From: Streptomyces sp. CB01635
GTDB lineage: Bacteria; Actinomycetota; Actinomycetes; Streptomycetales; Streptomycetaceae
NCBI RefSeq assembly: GCF_002803065.1
Contig: NZ_NNBL01000003.1
Span: 331,461 to 395,460 of the forward strand
Direction of reading: 5' to 3'
DNA: 64,000 nucleotides
Positions within the stretch are counted from its first letter, which is position 1. Every line of letters begins with the position of its first letter. Positions 23,773-33,340 of this stretch are shown in pieces. A program made the position numbers and the translations under genes. Under the pieces are notes generated by a model that was given only the letters and a program-made list of their open reading frames with translations, searched no databases and was not told the DNA's origin.

Positions 23773-24775
23773 ACCCGTCCTCGAAGCACGCGACGTCGTC
23801 AAGCGGTTCCCGCTGCACGGGCCCGGCGGGCACGGCAAGGAGGTGCACGCCGTCGAGCCGACCAGCCTCGCCCTGCACGCCGGCCGCATCACCGCACTCG
23901 TCGGCGAGAGCGGCAGCGGCAAGTCCACGCTCGCCCGCATGCTCGCCCTCGCCTACCCGCCCACCGAGGGCGAGATCCGCCTCGACGGCGCCCCCGTCAA
24001 GCAGGCCCGCACGGCCCGCGGTAAACGCGCGTACTACCGCCAGGTCCAGATGATCTTCCAGGACCCCTTCTCCTCGCTCAGCCCCGTGCACCGCCTGCGC
24101 TACATCCTCAGCCGCCCCCTCCAGCTGCATGGCCACGCCGCCGGGCGCGCGGAGCTCGAACGGCAGATCCTCGACCTCCTCAACCGCGTCAACCTCACCC
24201 CTGCCGACCAGTTCATCGACAAGTTCCCGCACGAGCTGTCCGGCGGCCAGCGCCAGCGCGTCGCCATCGCCCGCGCCCTGGCCGCCCGCCCCAAGGTCCT
24301 CCTCGGCGACGAGCCCGTCTCGATGCTCGACGTGTCGATCCGCCTCGACATCCTGAACCTCCTCGGCAGGCTCCGTGACGACGAGGGCCTCGCGATCCTC
24401 TACATCACCCACGACATCGCGGGTGCCCGCTACTTCGCCGACGAGATCAAGGTCCTGTACGCGGGCCAGCTAGTGGAGTCGGGACCCGCCGACACGGTCG
24501 TGGAGCAGCCCAGGCACCCGTACACCCGGCTCCTCCTGGAGTCCGCGCCCGACCCCGACCGCGACGGAGGGCTTCTCGACGAGCCCGAAGTCGTCGACGA
24601 CGAGGAGACCCTCGGCGAACCACCGAGCCTCGTCGACCCGCCGGCGGGCTGCCGCTTCCACCCGCGCTGCCCGCTCGCGAAACCCGTGTGCGCCACGGCG
24701 TTCCCGCCGCGCACACATTTCGACGACGGACAGTGGGTGCACTGCTGGAGCTACGACGAGGAGAACTACCGATGA
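23756..24775 (+). CDS. ABC importer ATPase (DppF-like)
   Basis: 339 aa. Walker A GESGSGKS, Q-loop IFQDPFSSLSPVHRL, signature LSGGQRQRVAIA, Walker B VLLGDEPVSMLD and H-loop YITHDIA are present. Walker B has a Gly before the Asp-Glu (LLGDEP), a variation common in sugar-type members. The C-terminal CRFHPRCPLAKPVC motif is as in the partner ATPase. GAGGA precedes the ATG. The stop codon overlaps the start of the fucosidase gene (ATGATG), tying import to glycan cleavage. Confidence 0.93.
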   Translation: MPAPAEPVLEARDVVKRFPLHGPGGHGKEVHAVEPTSLALHAGRITALVGESGSGKSTLARMLALAYPPTEGEIRLDGAPVKQARTARGKRAYYRQVQMIFQDPFSSLSPVHRLRYILSRPLQLHGHAAGRAELERQILDLLNRVNLTPADQFIDKFPHELSGGQRQRVAIARALAARPKVLLGDEPVSMLDVSIRLDILNLLGRLRDDEGLAILYITHDIAGARYFADEIKVLYAGQLVESGPADTVVEQPRHPYTRLLLESAPDPDRDGGLLDEPEVVDDEETLGEPPSLVDPPAGCRFHPRCPLAKPVCATAFPPRTHFDDGQWVHCWSYDEENYR

Positions 24776-26034
24776 TGCAGCCCTGGTTCACGGACGGAAA
24801 GCTCGGCATCTTCCTGCACTGGGGGATCTACAGCGTCGACGGAGTCGCCGAGTCCTGGTCCTTCTTCAACGGGCAGGTGCCGTACGACACCTACATGGCG
24901 CAGCTCGACGGGTTCGACGCCCAGAAGTGGGACCCGGACGCCTGGGCCGACCTGTTCGTCGAGGCGGGCGCCGCGTACGCGGTCCTCACCGCCAAGCACC
25001 ACGACGGGGTCGCCCTGTGGGACACGCAGGCGAACGACCTGTCCGTCGTCAAGCGGACCCCCGCCGCCCGCGACCTCATCACCCCCTACGTGGACGCGCT
25101 GCGCCGCCGCGGTCTCAAGGTCGGCCTGTACTACTCGCACCTCGACTGGTCCCACCCGGACTACGCCACGGTCCGGCCGGACGGGCAGGACCCCGACGAC
25201 CGCGGCAACCCGTACTCGATGCCCGCCGTCGATGACGAGTCACCCGAGCGCTGGGACGCCTTCCTCGCCTTCCACCGCGCCCAGGTCCGCGAGCTCCTCG
25301 GGCTCTTCCAGCCGGACCTGCTCTGGTTCGACGGCGAGTGGGAACGCAGCCCGGAACAGTGGCGCATGGTCGAACTCGCCGCACTCATAGCGGAGTTGAG
25401 TCCGCACACCGTCGTCAACGGACGCCTCACCGGACACGGCGACTACGCGACACCCGAACAGGGCGTGCCCGTCGAGCCGCCGAAGGGTCCCTGGGAGCTC
25501 TGCCTCACCGTCAACGACTCATGGGGCTTCCAACCGCAGGACGATCACCACAAGTCACCTCGTCAACTGGTCCGCGTCTTCGCCGAGACCGTCGGCGGAG
25601 GAGGCAACCTCCTGCTCGCCGTGGGCCCGAAGGCCGACGGCACGATCCCGCCCGTGCAGGCCGAGCGCCTCGAAGCGCTCGGCGAGTGGATCGCCGGACA
25701 CCGGCCCGCCGTCCGCGACACCGTGCGCGGCCTGCCCCACGGCCACTTCTACGGCCCCTCCACCCTCTCCGCCGACCGCCGCACCCTCTACCTGTTCCTC
25801 TTCGACCGGCCCAACGAGTACGTCGTGCTGCGCGGCGTCCGCAACGCCGTTCGCTCGGCGCGGGTCCTCGGGTCCGGCACGGACGTCCGCCACGAGCGCG
25901 TCGGCGGCCTCGGCGAGGTGCCCGGCTGGGAGTACCTGTACGTCACCGACGACCAGCTCGACCCCCTGTGCACGGTCGTCTCCCTCGAACTCGACGGCGA
26001 ACTCGACCTGTACCGCGAACACACCCGCGACTGA
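24772..26034 (+). CDS. GH29 alpha-L-fucosidase (cytoplasmic)
   Basis: 420 aa retaining alpha-L-fucosidase. N-terminal LGIFLHWGIYSVDGVAESWS and YAVLTAKHHDGVALWDT are the classic GH29 stretches. The nucleophile is Asp187 in DLLWFDGEWE. There is no signal peptide, so it should act on imported glycans, for example to remove core fucose on GlcNAc left after GH85 cleavage. The start overlaps the ATPase stop, so transport and defucosylation are translated together. The acid/base residue is poorly conserved in GH29 and I do not assign it. Confidence 0.9.
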   Translation: MMQPWFTDGKLGIFLHWGIYSVDGVAESWSFFNGQVPYDTYMAQLDGFDAQKWDPDAWADLFVEAGAAYAVLTAKHHDGVALWDTQANDLSVVKRTPAARDLITPYVDALRRRGLKVGLYYSHLDWSHPDYATVRPDGQDPDDRGNPYSMPAVDDESPERWDAFLAFHRAQVRELLGLFQPDLLWFDGEWERSPEQWRMVELAALIAELSPHTVVNGRLTGHGDYATPEQGVPVEPPKGPWELCLTVNDSWGFQPQDDHHKSPRQLVRVFAETVGGGGNLLLAVGPKADGTIPPVQAERLEALGEWIAGHRPAVRDTVRGLPHGHFYGPSTLSADRRTLYLFLFDRPNEYVVLRGVRNAVRSARVLGSGTDVRHERVGGLGEVPGWEYLYVTDDQLDPLCTVVSLELDGELDLYREHTRD

Positions 26035-26083
26035 CACCCCCGCACTCCACCCCCCTGACCCGATATCACGGAGGCAGAGCCCC

Positions 26084-28468
26084 ATGACAGCCCGAAGAGC
26101 CCTGCACGCCTGTTCCGTCGCCACCCTGCTCGTCGCCGCGTCCGCCGCGGCCGTCCCGCCCGTATCGGCGCACGCGCCGGACCACCGCCTGCCCGTCGTC
26201 TCGCCGACCCCGCAGCACATGACCCGCGCCGGAGCCGACGTCGCCCTGCCGTCGCGCGCCGAACTCGTCGTCGGCGACACCACCGACAAGCCCGCCCGCG
26301 ACCTCCTCACCGCCACCCTGCGCGCCCACGGAGTCCGCCACGTCGACGTCCGCACCAAGGCGTCGGGGCACGCGCCCCTGACCGTGCTCCTCGGGCCGGC
26401 CACCCGCCCCGACGTGGCAAAGGCCCTGCGCGGCACCGACGTCCCCACCCAGGACGAGGGCTACGCCGTGCGCGTCGCCGGACGGACCGTAGCGCTCGGC
26501 GGCACCGACGCGACCGGCCAGTTCTACGCGGCCCAGACATTCGGACAGCTCGTCACCAAGGGGAAGATCGCGGGGGCGTCCGTCTCCGACTTCCCGTCCA
26601 TGCGGCTGCGCGGCTCCATCGAGGGCTTCTACGGACCGCCCTGGACGGAGGCGGAGCGACTGGACCAGATGGACTTCCTCGGCGAGGTCAAGTCCAACAC
26701 CTATGTGTACGCGCCCAAGGACGACCCGTACCACCGCGACAAGTGGCGCGAGCCGTACCCGGCGGACAAGCTCGCCCAGCTCGGCACGCTCGTCGACCGG
26801 GCCCGCACCAACCACGTCCGCTTCACCTTCGCCGTCTCGCCGGGCGGCTCGGTCTGCTACTCGGACCCGGCCGACGTGAAGGCCCTCACCGCGAAGCTCC
26901 AGGCGCTCTACGACCTGGGCGTGCGCTCGTTCTCCGTGCCGCTCGACGACATCAGCTACACCAAGTGGAACTGCGACGCCGACCAACAGAAGTTCGGCGC
27001 CCCGGGGCGTGGCCCCGCCGCGAAGGCCCAGGTCGGTCTGCTCAACACCGTCCAGCAGGACTTCATCGCGACCCACGACGGCGCCAACCCGCTCCAGATG
27101 GTGCCCACCGAGTACGGCGACCTCACCGACACCGCGTACAAGCAGGAGATCCGCGGGAACCTCGACAAGAACATCGAGGTCATGTGGACCGGCACGGACG
27201 TCGTCCCGCGGGAGATCACCAACGACCAGGCGCAGAAGGCGTCCGAGCTGTTCGGGCGCAAGGTGTTCGTCTGGGACAACTACCCGGTCAACGACTTCGG
27301 CCGGACCTCGGGACGCCTCCTGCTCGCCCCCTACGACAAGCGTGAGCCCGGCCTCTCCGAGCACCTCAGCGGCCTCGTCTCCAACCCGATGAACCAGGAG
27401 GCGGCCAGCAAGCTCGCCGTCTTCACCATGTCCGACTTCTCGTGGAACGACCGCGGTTACGACCGCACCCGCTCCGCCCGTCAGTCCGCGCTGCACCTGG
27501 CCGGCGGGGACGCGCGCGTCGCCGACGCCGTACAGACCTTCGTCGACCTCAACCACATGGCACCGACGTTCGGCGCCGAGCCGTGGCAGCCGCAGTCGCC
27601 GATCCTCAGCGCGCAGCTCGAGAAGTTCTGGAAGGCGTACGCGAGCGACCCGACGGCCGCGATCCGCGCCTTCACGCCGACCGCGGCGAACATCGGGCGC
27701 ATCCCGGCGGTCCTCCGCGCCGGCGTGCCCGACCAGCAGTTCCTGCACGACGCCGGGCCCTGGCTGGACTCCACCGCGCTGTGGGGCAAGGCCCTCGGGC
27801 ACGGTCTCGCCGCGCTGAAGGCCATCGACGCCCATGACGCGGACAGGGCGGCCGGCGAGCGCGCCGCCATGGAGAAGGCGGCCGACGCCGCCTCGCACAT
27901 CACCATCGACCCGGCCGAGCACCACCAGCCCGGACCCGTGAAGATCGCCGACCCGTTCCTCGGCGACTTCGTCAGCCAGGTCCAGGACCTGCACGACGCC
28001 TCGAAGGGCCTCGAGCCGCTGCGGCAGCTCGCCCTGAACAAGGACACGAAGCAGAGCTCGGACTACGCCTCGGACGGCGAGTTCCCGTACAGCGCGGCCA
28101 AGGCGGCCGACGGCGACCGCTTCAACTTCTCGACCACCAGCGGCAAGGAGGCACAGCCCTGGTGGCAGGTCGACCTCGGCTCCGTCGCCGACCTGGAGCG
28201 AGTCGACGTCTACAACCGCAGCGACTGCTGCGCGGACCGCACCAAGGACTACTACGTCCTGGTCTCCGACGAGCCCTTCACCGGCACCCTCGCCGACCAG
28301 CTGACCAAGCCCGGCGTGTGGTCCCACCACGAGACCGCGCAGGCCGGCGGCCCGACGGCGATCCCGGTGACGGCACACGGCCACTATGTGCGGGTGTGGC
28401 TGGCGAGCGAGAAGCCCGTCGAGCTGAACATGGCGGAGGTCGAGGTGTACGGCAGGGCGCGGAGCTGA
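26084..28468 (+). CDS. Secreted GH84 beta-N-acetylglucosaminidase with C-terminal CBM32-like domain
   Basis: 794 aa. Sec signal peptide residues 1-30 (ATLLVAASAAAVPPVSAHA). An N-terminal GH20b-like domain (about 35-165) is followed by the GH84 barrel beginning MRLRGSIEGFYGPPW (173-187). The catalytic Asp pair is 288-289 in VPLDDI. A helical region then leads to an F5/8-type carbohydrate-binding domain (about 650-794). Family GH84 removes beta-linked GlcNAc or cleaves hyaluronan. It is the only secreted hydrolase of the locus, so it likely trims glycans outside the cell. GGAGG precedes ATG 26084 at slightly long spacing, 49 bp after the fucosidase gene. Confidence 0.9.
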   Translation: MTARRALHACSVATLLVAASAAAVPPVSAHAPDHRLPVVSPTPQHMTRAGADVALPSRAELVVGDTTDKPARDLLTATLRAHGVRHVDVRTKASGHAPLTVLLGPATRPDVAKALRGTDVPTQDEGYAVRVAGRTVALGGTDATGQFYAAQTFGQLVTKGKIAGASVSDFPSMRLRGSIEGFYGPPWTEAERLDQMDFLGEVKSNTYVYAPKDDPYHRDKWREPYPADKLAQLGTLVDRARTNHVRFTFAVSPGGSVCYSDPADVKALTAKLQALYDLGVRSFSVPLDDISYTKWNCDADQQKFGAPGRGPAAKAQVGLLNTVQQDFIATHDGANPLQMVPTEYGDLTDTAYKQEIRGNLDKNIEVMWTGTDVVPREITNDQAQKASELFGRKVFVWDNYPVNDFGRTSGRLLLAPYDKREPGLSEHLSGLVSNPMNQEAASKLAVFTMSDFSWNDRGYDRTRSARQSALHLAGGDARVADAVQTFVDLNHMAPTFGAEPWQPQSPILSAQLEKFWKAYASDPTAAIRAFTPTAANIGRIPAVLRAGVPDQQFLHDAGPWLDSTALWGKALGHGLAALKAIDAHDADRAAGERAAMEKAADAASHITIDPAEHHQPGPVKIADPFLGDFVSQVQDLHDASKGLEPLRQLALNKDTKQSSDYASDGEFPYSAAKAADGDRFNFSTTSGKEAQPWWQVDLGSVADLERVDVYNRSDCCADRTKDYYVLVSDEPFTGTLADQLTKPGVWSHHETAQAGGPTAIPVTAHGHYVRVWLASEKPVELNMAEVEVYGRARS

Positions 28469-28469
28469 C

Positions 28470-31451
28470 CTACCGCGTGAACGAGTAGATCTCGCTCCGC
28501 AGGTCCGCCGGCAGCCGCGCGTTGTCCCGCGCCGCGGCGGTGGCCAGCAGCGCCGTGACGCGATGGACGTGGCTGCCCGGCAGGTCCTCCATGCCGCGCA
28601 GCACCCGGCGGTACGTCAACTCCAGCTCGGCGTCGGTCAGTTCCACGCCGCCGCTGAGCAGGAGGTGCAGCAGGTCGTGCGCGAGCGAGGTGGCCGGCTC
28701 CCCTTCCGTGGCCACGAACGTGGTCACGGAAGGGCCAAGCCACGCGAACACCGGGTCCATGACGTGCCGCACGAGGGAGTCGTTCGTCCCGCCGGACACC
28801 TCCATCTTGTGCCAGATCTCGTCCCAGTAGGGCCGGGACCAGCCGGGCCCGCCGTGACCCCGCGGGTAGCGGTAGAGCCAGTTCGCGTCGACCGGGTCCG
28901 GCGGCGCGGGCGCGCCGTGCCGCGGCGCGACGTCGAGCGTGCGACGGCCGTCGGCGTCCCAGGACCGGTGCAGGGTCATCGACAGCGCGAAGTCCGTCCA
29001 CTGCTCCTCGTTGAGCGCCGAACGCCACAACAGGGCGTGCCGGTGCCAGGCACTGACCGGGTTCGCCGAGCCGGGGAACAGCTCGGCGGCCGTGGTGCCG
29101 CCCGTCAGCAGCAGGATGACCAGGACGAGATTGGCGCCGTAGAGGCCGTGCCGTGACGCGACCCTCAGCGTCGCGGGCCGGTAGGCGGGGTGCTGGTCAC
29201 CGGTGCGGGTCTCGTGCTGGTCGAGTACGCGGATCAGCACGCGGCTGAGCCTGTCCCGCTCGGCCGAATCCATCCGCGCCGCCATCGCTCCGGCGAACCG
29301 CAGCATCTGGCGCCCGGACAGGGGCGCGTACGAGAGCAGGGCGTACGCCAGGTCGTCGTCCACGCGCTGATCGCCGAGGGCGAGGGCGGGCCGGTTCTGC
29401 ACGAGCGCGCTCAGTACGTGCAGCGCGAGCCGCACCGCCAGATACTCGCCGAACGTGGCGTGCAGGAACTCGTACGTCGCGAGGACCCGGCCGTCGCGCA
29501 CCGACTGGGCGCGCTGCACGAAGTAGAACCGGCCGAGCGCGACCTCGGCCGCGCCGAGCGGCGTGCGGAACCCGGAGGCCCCGGGGGAGGAGCGGCCCAG
29601 GAGCGCGGCCAGATCCTCTTCGAGCTCGGCCGCCGAGACCCACTGACGGCGCCGGTTGAGCAGGGCGAACGCGACCAGGGACAGGCGCTGCATCTCCAGC
29701 TCGGCGCGCTCGCGCAGGAGGTCGTCGGGCACGGCGTCCCCGCTCGTCTTGCCGACCTCACGGCGCGCGAAGGAGAACAGGAGCTCCTCGTACAGATCGG
29801 CCTCGTCCAGCGGCTCGCCGCCGTCGCGCTGCAGGCCGTTGCCCGCCACGTCGTACAGGGCCAGCATCGTCAGGAGCAGCGGCTGCGCCGCGAGCGCCGC
29901 GTGCCGCGACACCACCTCCCACGACAGCGGGCGCAGGCTCCTCGCCGCGAACCCGGCCGCGTTGGCGTCGTTCCACACCGCGAGCCACTGCTGGATCTGC
30001 GCGGCGCGGAACGGCTCGAGGCGCAGCGCCACCATGCCGTCCGGGTAGCGCGCGCGGTCGGCGACGGACGTGCGGCTGGTCACCAGGGCCAGCAGGGGAC
30101 GGCCCTGTTCCGACTCGCGCTCCTGGAAGCGGGCCACCCGGACCAGGAAGTCGTTGTGGTGCACCCCGGTCGTCTGCAGCAGCTCGTCGAACCCGTCGAG
30201 CAGGAGCACCGGGACGGCGCCACCGGCCGAGCGGACCAGATCGGGCCACGTGACGCGCTCGCCGGTCGCGGCCCGCACCGCCTGCTCGATCTGCTCCTGG
30301 AGGTCGTCCTCGGCGCGTACGTCGCGCAGCGGCACCCGCACCGGCAGGAATCCGGCCGCGGGGAGCCGCGCCGCGAGCACCCGCGTCAGGACGGACTTGC
30401 CCGCGCCGGGCTGCCCGAGCACCAGCAGGGGAGTCCGCTCCTGTCCCGCCGAGGTCAGCGCCCCGGCGAGATACCGGGTCAGGTCCTCGCGCACCGGGGC
30501 CCGTTCCCACCATGCCTCGTCGGCCGGCCCGTGCTGCCCGGCCACCGGCCGCACCCGGAAGTCCGGGTCCAGATACATCTCCTCCAGGGCCGGTACGCGG
30601 ATGCCGTCGGGCGCCGACGCCGCGTCCAGCACCGGACGGGAGAGCGCTGCCTCGTGGGAGCGGGCCAGGGCGGCCGCGACATCCACGGGCGGCCGCGCGT
30701 GCGACGCCGTACCGGCCAGCAGCGCCTCGATCCCCGCGAGGGCCCGCCGGACACCGGCCCGCGTCGCCCGGTGTTCGGTCAACGTGGCCCAGAACCCGAA
30801 CTCGGGTGCCTGCTGGGCGAGTTGGGCGTACAGACTGTCATAGTGGACACACGCCGCACCCGGCAGCGCACCCGTCAGGGCCCGCTCCGCCGCATCCCGC
30901 CCCGCCGGTGTGAGCGTGTCCCACACCGCGAGGCCCGCCACGAACCGCACAAAGCGCCGGGACAGGGCCGTGTACCAGTCGCGGAGCTCCCGCGCCACGT
31001 CCTCCGGCGCGAGGTGCGGCGCAGGGAACGGCGCGTCCACCGCGGTGAGGGCCCGCGCGAAACCGGCGTCCGGTTCCCCGGCCCCGACCAGGGACAACTG
31101 CTCGCCACGGGTCATGCGCACCGCGTCGAGGGAGAACGGAAGGTCCTGCTCCGCGAGCGCCTCGAACCAGCCGAGGACCACGACGACCGTGTGTGCGGCC
31201 CGCAGCACCTCGCCCCGCTCGACCCGCCCGTCCGCCGCCCCGAGCCGCGCCCCGACCCCGCGCACCGCGTCCCGGCCGAGCCCCAGGATCCGGCCCCGCG
31301 CGTCCGCGATACGGAGGATTCCGTCGCTCACGCCGCCCGTCGCCACGGCCAGCACCCCGCCGAGCGACCGGTCGAGCGCCGCGAGGCGCGGCGGATCGGC
31401 GCCGAGCAGCACCAACGCGTCCGACAACGACAGCAGCCTGCGCGAACCCAC
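28470..31451 (-). CDS. NACHT-domain NTPase with N-terminal helical region
   Basis: 993 aa from GTG 31451 with GGGGG 5 bases upstream. An upstream GTG at 31544 is possible but less family-like. Residues 1-320 form a helical N-terminal region (RRLLSLSDALVLLGADPP) of the kind found before actinobacterial NACHT domains. NACHT: Walker A GQPGAGKS (346-353), Walker B PVLLLDGFDELL (414-425), and the sensor-like LVTSRTS. A long C-terminal helical part contains YEFLHATFGEYLAVRLAL, the winged-helix/lid signature. No transmembrane effector, nuclease or protease domain is recognisable. Bacterial NACHT proteins include antiphage STANDs, so a sensing or defence role is plausible but unproven here. Confidence 0.85.
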   Translation of the reverse strand: MGSRRLLSLSDALVLLGADPPRLAALDRSLGGVLAVATGGVSDGILRIADARGRILGLGRDAVRGVGARLGAADGRVERGEVLRAAHTVVVVLGWFEALAEQDLPFSLDAVRMTRGEQLSLVGAGEPDAGFARALTAVDAPFPAPHLAPEDVARELRDWYTALSRRFVRFVAGLAVWDTLTPAGRDAAERALTGALPGAACVHYDSLYAQLAQQAPEFGFWATLTEHRATRAGVRRALAGIEALLAGTASHARPPVDVAAALARSHEAALSRPVLDAASAPDGIRVPALEEMYLDPDFRVRPVAGQHGPADEAWWERAPVREDLTRYLAGALTSAGQERTPLLVLGQPGAGKSVLTRVLAARLPAAGFLPVRVPLRDVRAEDDLQEQIEQAVRAATGERVTWPDLVRSAGGAVPVLLLDGFDELLQTTGVHHNDFLVRVARFQERESEQGRPLLALVTSRTSVADRARYPDGMVALRLEPFRAAQIQQWLAVWNDANAAGFAARSLRPLSWEVVSRHAALAAQPLLLTMLALYDVAGNGLQRDGGEPLDEADLYEELLFSFARREVGKTSGDAVPDDLLRERAELEMQRLSLVAFALLNRRRQWVSAAELEEDLAALLGRSSPGASGFRTPLGAAEVALGRFYFVQRAQSVRDGRVLATYEFLHATFGEYLAVRLALHVLSALVQNRPALALGDQRVDDDLAYALLSYAPLSGRQMLRFAGAMAARMDSAERDRLSRVLIRVLDQHETRTGDQHPAYRPATLRVASRHGLYGANLVLVILLLTGGTTAAELFPGSANPVSAWHRHALLWRSALNEEQWTDFALSMTLHRSWDADGRRTLDVAPRHGAPAPPDPVDANWLYRYPRGHGGPGWSRPYWDEIWHKMEVSGGTNDSLVRHVMDPVFAWLGPSVTTFVATEGEPATSLAHDLLHLLLSGGVELTDAELELTYRRVLRGMEDLPGSHVHRVTALLATAAARDNARLPADLRSEIYSFTR

Positions 31452-31585
31452 CCGAACCCCCCATGGATCATGTGCGGACGGCCGCCACTCTGCCAGGACA
31501 CGAGGTCGGGGTCCATCGAGCACGGTGCGTAAGCTGTGCGACACCGAGTGCGCGCCGTTCCTCCAAATGGCTTACCGTGTGGGCC

Positions 31586-33340
31586 GTGGACAGTCAGGGG
31601 AAGCGTGCGGTTCGGCTGCGCCTGACCGGGGCCGCGGCGCTCGCCGCCGTATCGGGTGCGGCGGGCTCGTGGGCGTATCTGCGGGCCGGTGGGTCCGCGG
31701 GCGACGTGGTGCGAGACCTCTCCGTGGGCTGGGCGTACGCGGCCGCGGGGATCATGGCCTGGCGGCGCAGGCCCGCCAACCGGACCGGCCTTCTGATGAT
31801 CGCCGAGGGCGTCACCTGGTTCCTCGGGAACCTCCAAGGCACCTCCGTACCCGCCCTGTTCGCGTTCGGCGCCTGGTGGGAGGCGCTGAACATGGCGATC
31901 CTCCTGCACCTCATCCTCTGCTTCCCCGAGGGCCGCCTCACGACGGTCCTGACACGGCGTCTGGTCCAGTTCGCGTACGGGCTCGTCGCGGTCGGCGGCC
32001 TGCTGCGCACGCTCCTGTTCGACCCGGCACAGGCCATCGGCGCGACATATCTCGACTGCGTGGGCTGCGGTCCGAACGCCCTGTTCATTCCCGGCACCCA
32101 CGACCTCTTCGGCCCCGTCGACACCGTGTACCACGCGCTCGGCTGGGTCATCTCCGCCGGCGCCGCGGTGGCCGTGGTGCAGCGCTGGCGGCACGCCTCG
32201 GCCGCCCGCAGGCAGGCGCTGCTCCCGGCCTGGATCGGCATCGCCGTCGCCGTCGTGTTCCTGATGTGGGACATGCTCTTCTACGTCGTGCCGTGGTTCG
32301 GCCACGTCGGCGACACCGGTGAGCAGGCCGTCTATCTGCTGTCCGACCTCGCGCAGGTCGCCGTGCCGTTCGCGTTTCTCGCCGGCCTGCTGCGCATGCA
32401 CCTCCAGCGCGCCGAGGTCAGCGGCCTCGTCATCGAGGTCGGCACCGACCCCGACCCGGCCCGGCTGCGCGAGGCGCTGGCCCGCGTCCTGGGCGACCCG
32501 ACGCTGAGGCTCGGCCTGTGGCGGGAGGAGCGGGGCGCCTACGTCGACGGCTCCGGGCGTGAGGTGACGGTGGACGGCCCCGGCCGCACCCCCGTCGGCG
32601 CGGCGGACGGCCGGCCACTCGCACTCCTGCACCACGACCCCGCGCTCATGGACGACCCGGAACTCCTCGCGTCGGTGGCCGCCGCGCTGCGCCTCGCCCT
32701 GGAGAACGTGTGGCTGCGCTCCCGCGCCAGGGACGTGAGCACGCGGATAGTGGAGGCGGCCGACTCCGAACGCAAGCGCCTGGAGCGGGATCTGCACGAC
32801 GGGGCACAGGCCAGGCTGGTCTTCGCGCTGATGGCGCTGCGACGTGTCGAGCGCGGCCTCGCCGACCATCCCGACGCCGCCCTGCGCGCATCCGTGACCG
32901 AGGCGGAGTCCAGCCTCAGGCTCGCCATCGAGGAGCTGCGCGGCCTCGCCCACGGTCTGCACCCGGCGGTCCTCACGCGCGAGGGCCTCGGCCCCGCGCT
33001 GACGGCGCTGGCCAGGGAAGCGACCCTGCCGGTGGTCGTCGCGGCCGAACCCCGGCGCTACGACGCGGTCGTCGAGTCGACCGCATACTTCACGGTGTGC
33101 GAGGCCCTGTCCAACGCGGCCAAGCACGCCGGTGCCCGCGCCGTCAGCGTCTCCGCGACGCACCACGACGGCCGGCTCGTCATCGAGACCGTCGACGACG
33201 GAGTCGGGGGAGCGGACAGCGCGCGCGGCAGTGGCCTGCGCGGCCTCGCGGACCGGCTCGCCGCCGTCGACGGAGTGTTGCATGTACACAGTCCCGCCGG
33301 TGGCGGGACCAGAATCAGGGCGGAGCTTCCGTGCGGGTGA
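31586..33340 (+). CDS. Sensor histidine kinase, NarL-partner (HisKA_3) type
   Basis: 584 aa. Residues 1-270 contain about seven hydrophobic segments forming a membrane sensor. A GAF-like linker follows, then HisKA_3 with the phospho-acceptor His in ERDLHDGAQARLVF, and an HATPase_c domain (CEALSNAAKHAGA as N-box, VDDGVGGADSARGSGLRGLADR as G-boxes). The start could be GTG 31577 or 31586. 31586 is chosen because TACCGT at 31573-31578 could be the -10 of a leaderless message. It overlaps the regulator gene by 10 bp. The signal is unknown; the adjacent divergent NACHT gene may or may not be a target. Confidence 0.88.
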   Translation: MDSQGKRAVRLRLTGAAALAAVSGAAGSWAYLRAGGSAGDVVRDLSVGWAYAAAGIMAWRRRPANRTGLLMIAEGVTWFLGNLQGTSVPALFAFGAWWEALNMAILLHLILCFPEGRLTTVLTRRLVQFAYGLVAVGGLLRTLLFDPAQAIGATYLDCVGCGPNALFIPGTHDLFGPVDTVYHALGWVISAGAAVAVVQRWRHASAARRQALLPAWIGIAVAVVFLMWDMLFYVVPWFGHVGDTGEQAVYLLSDLAQVAVPFAFLAGLLRMHLQRAEVSGLVIEVGTDPDPARLREALARVLGDPTLRLGLWREERGAYVDGSGREVTVDGPGRTPVGAADGRPLALLHHDPALMDDPELLASVAAALRLALENVWLRSRARDVSTRIVEAADSERKRLERDLHDGAQARLVFALMALRRVERGLADHPDAALRASVTEAESSLRLAIEELRGLAHGLHPAVLTREGLGPALTALAREATLPVVVAAEPRRYDAVVESTAYFTVCEALSNAAKHAGARAVSVSATHHDGRLVIETVDDGVGGADSARGSGLRGLADRLAAVDGVLHVHSPAGGGTRIRAELPCG

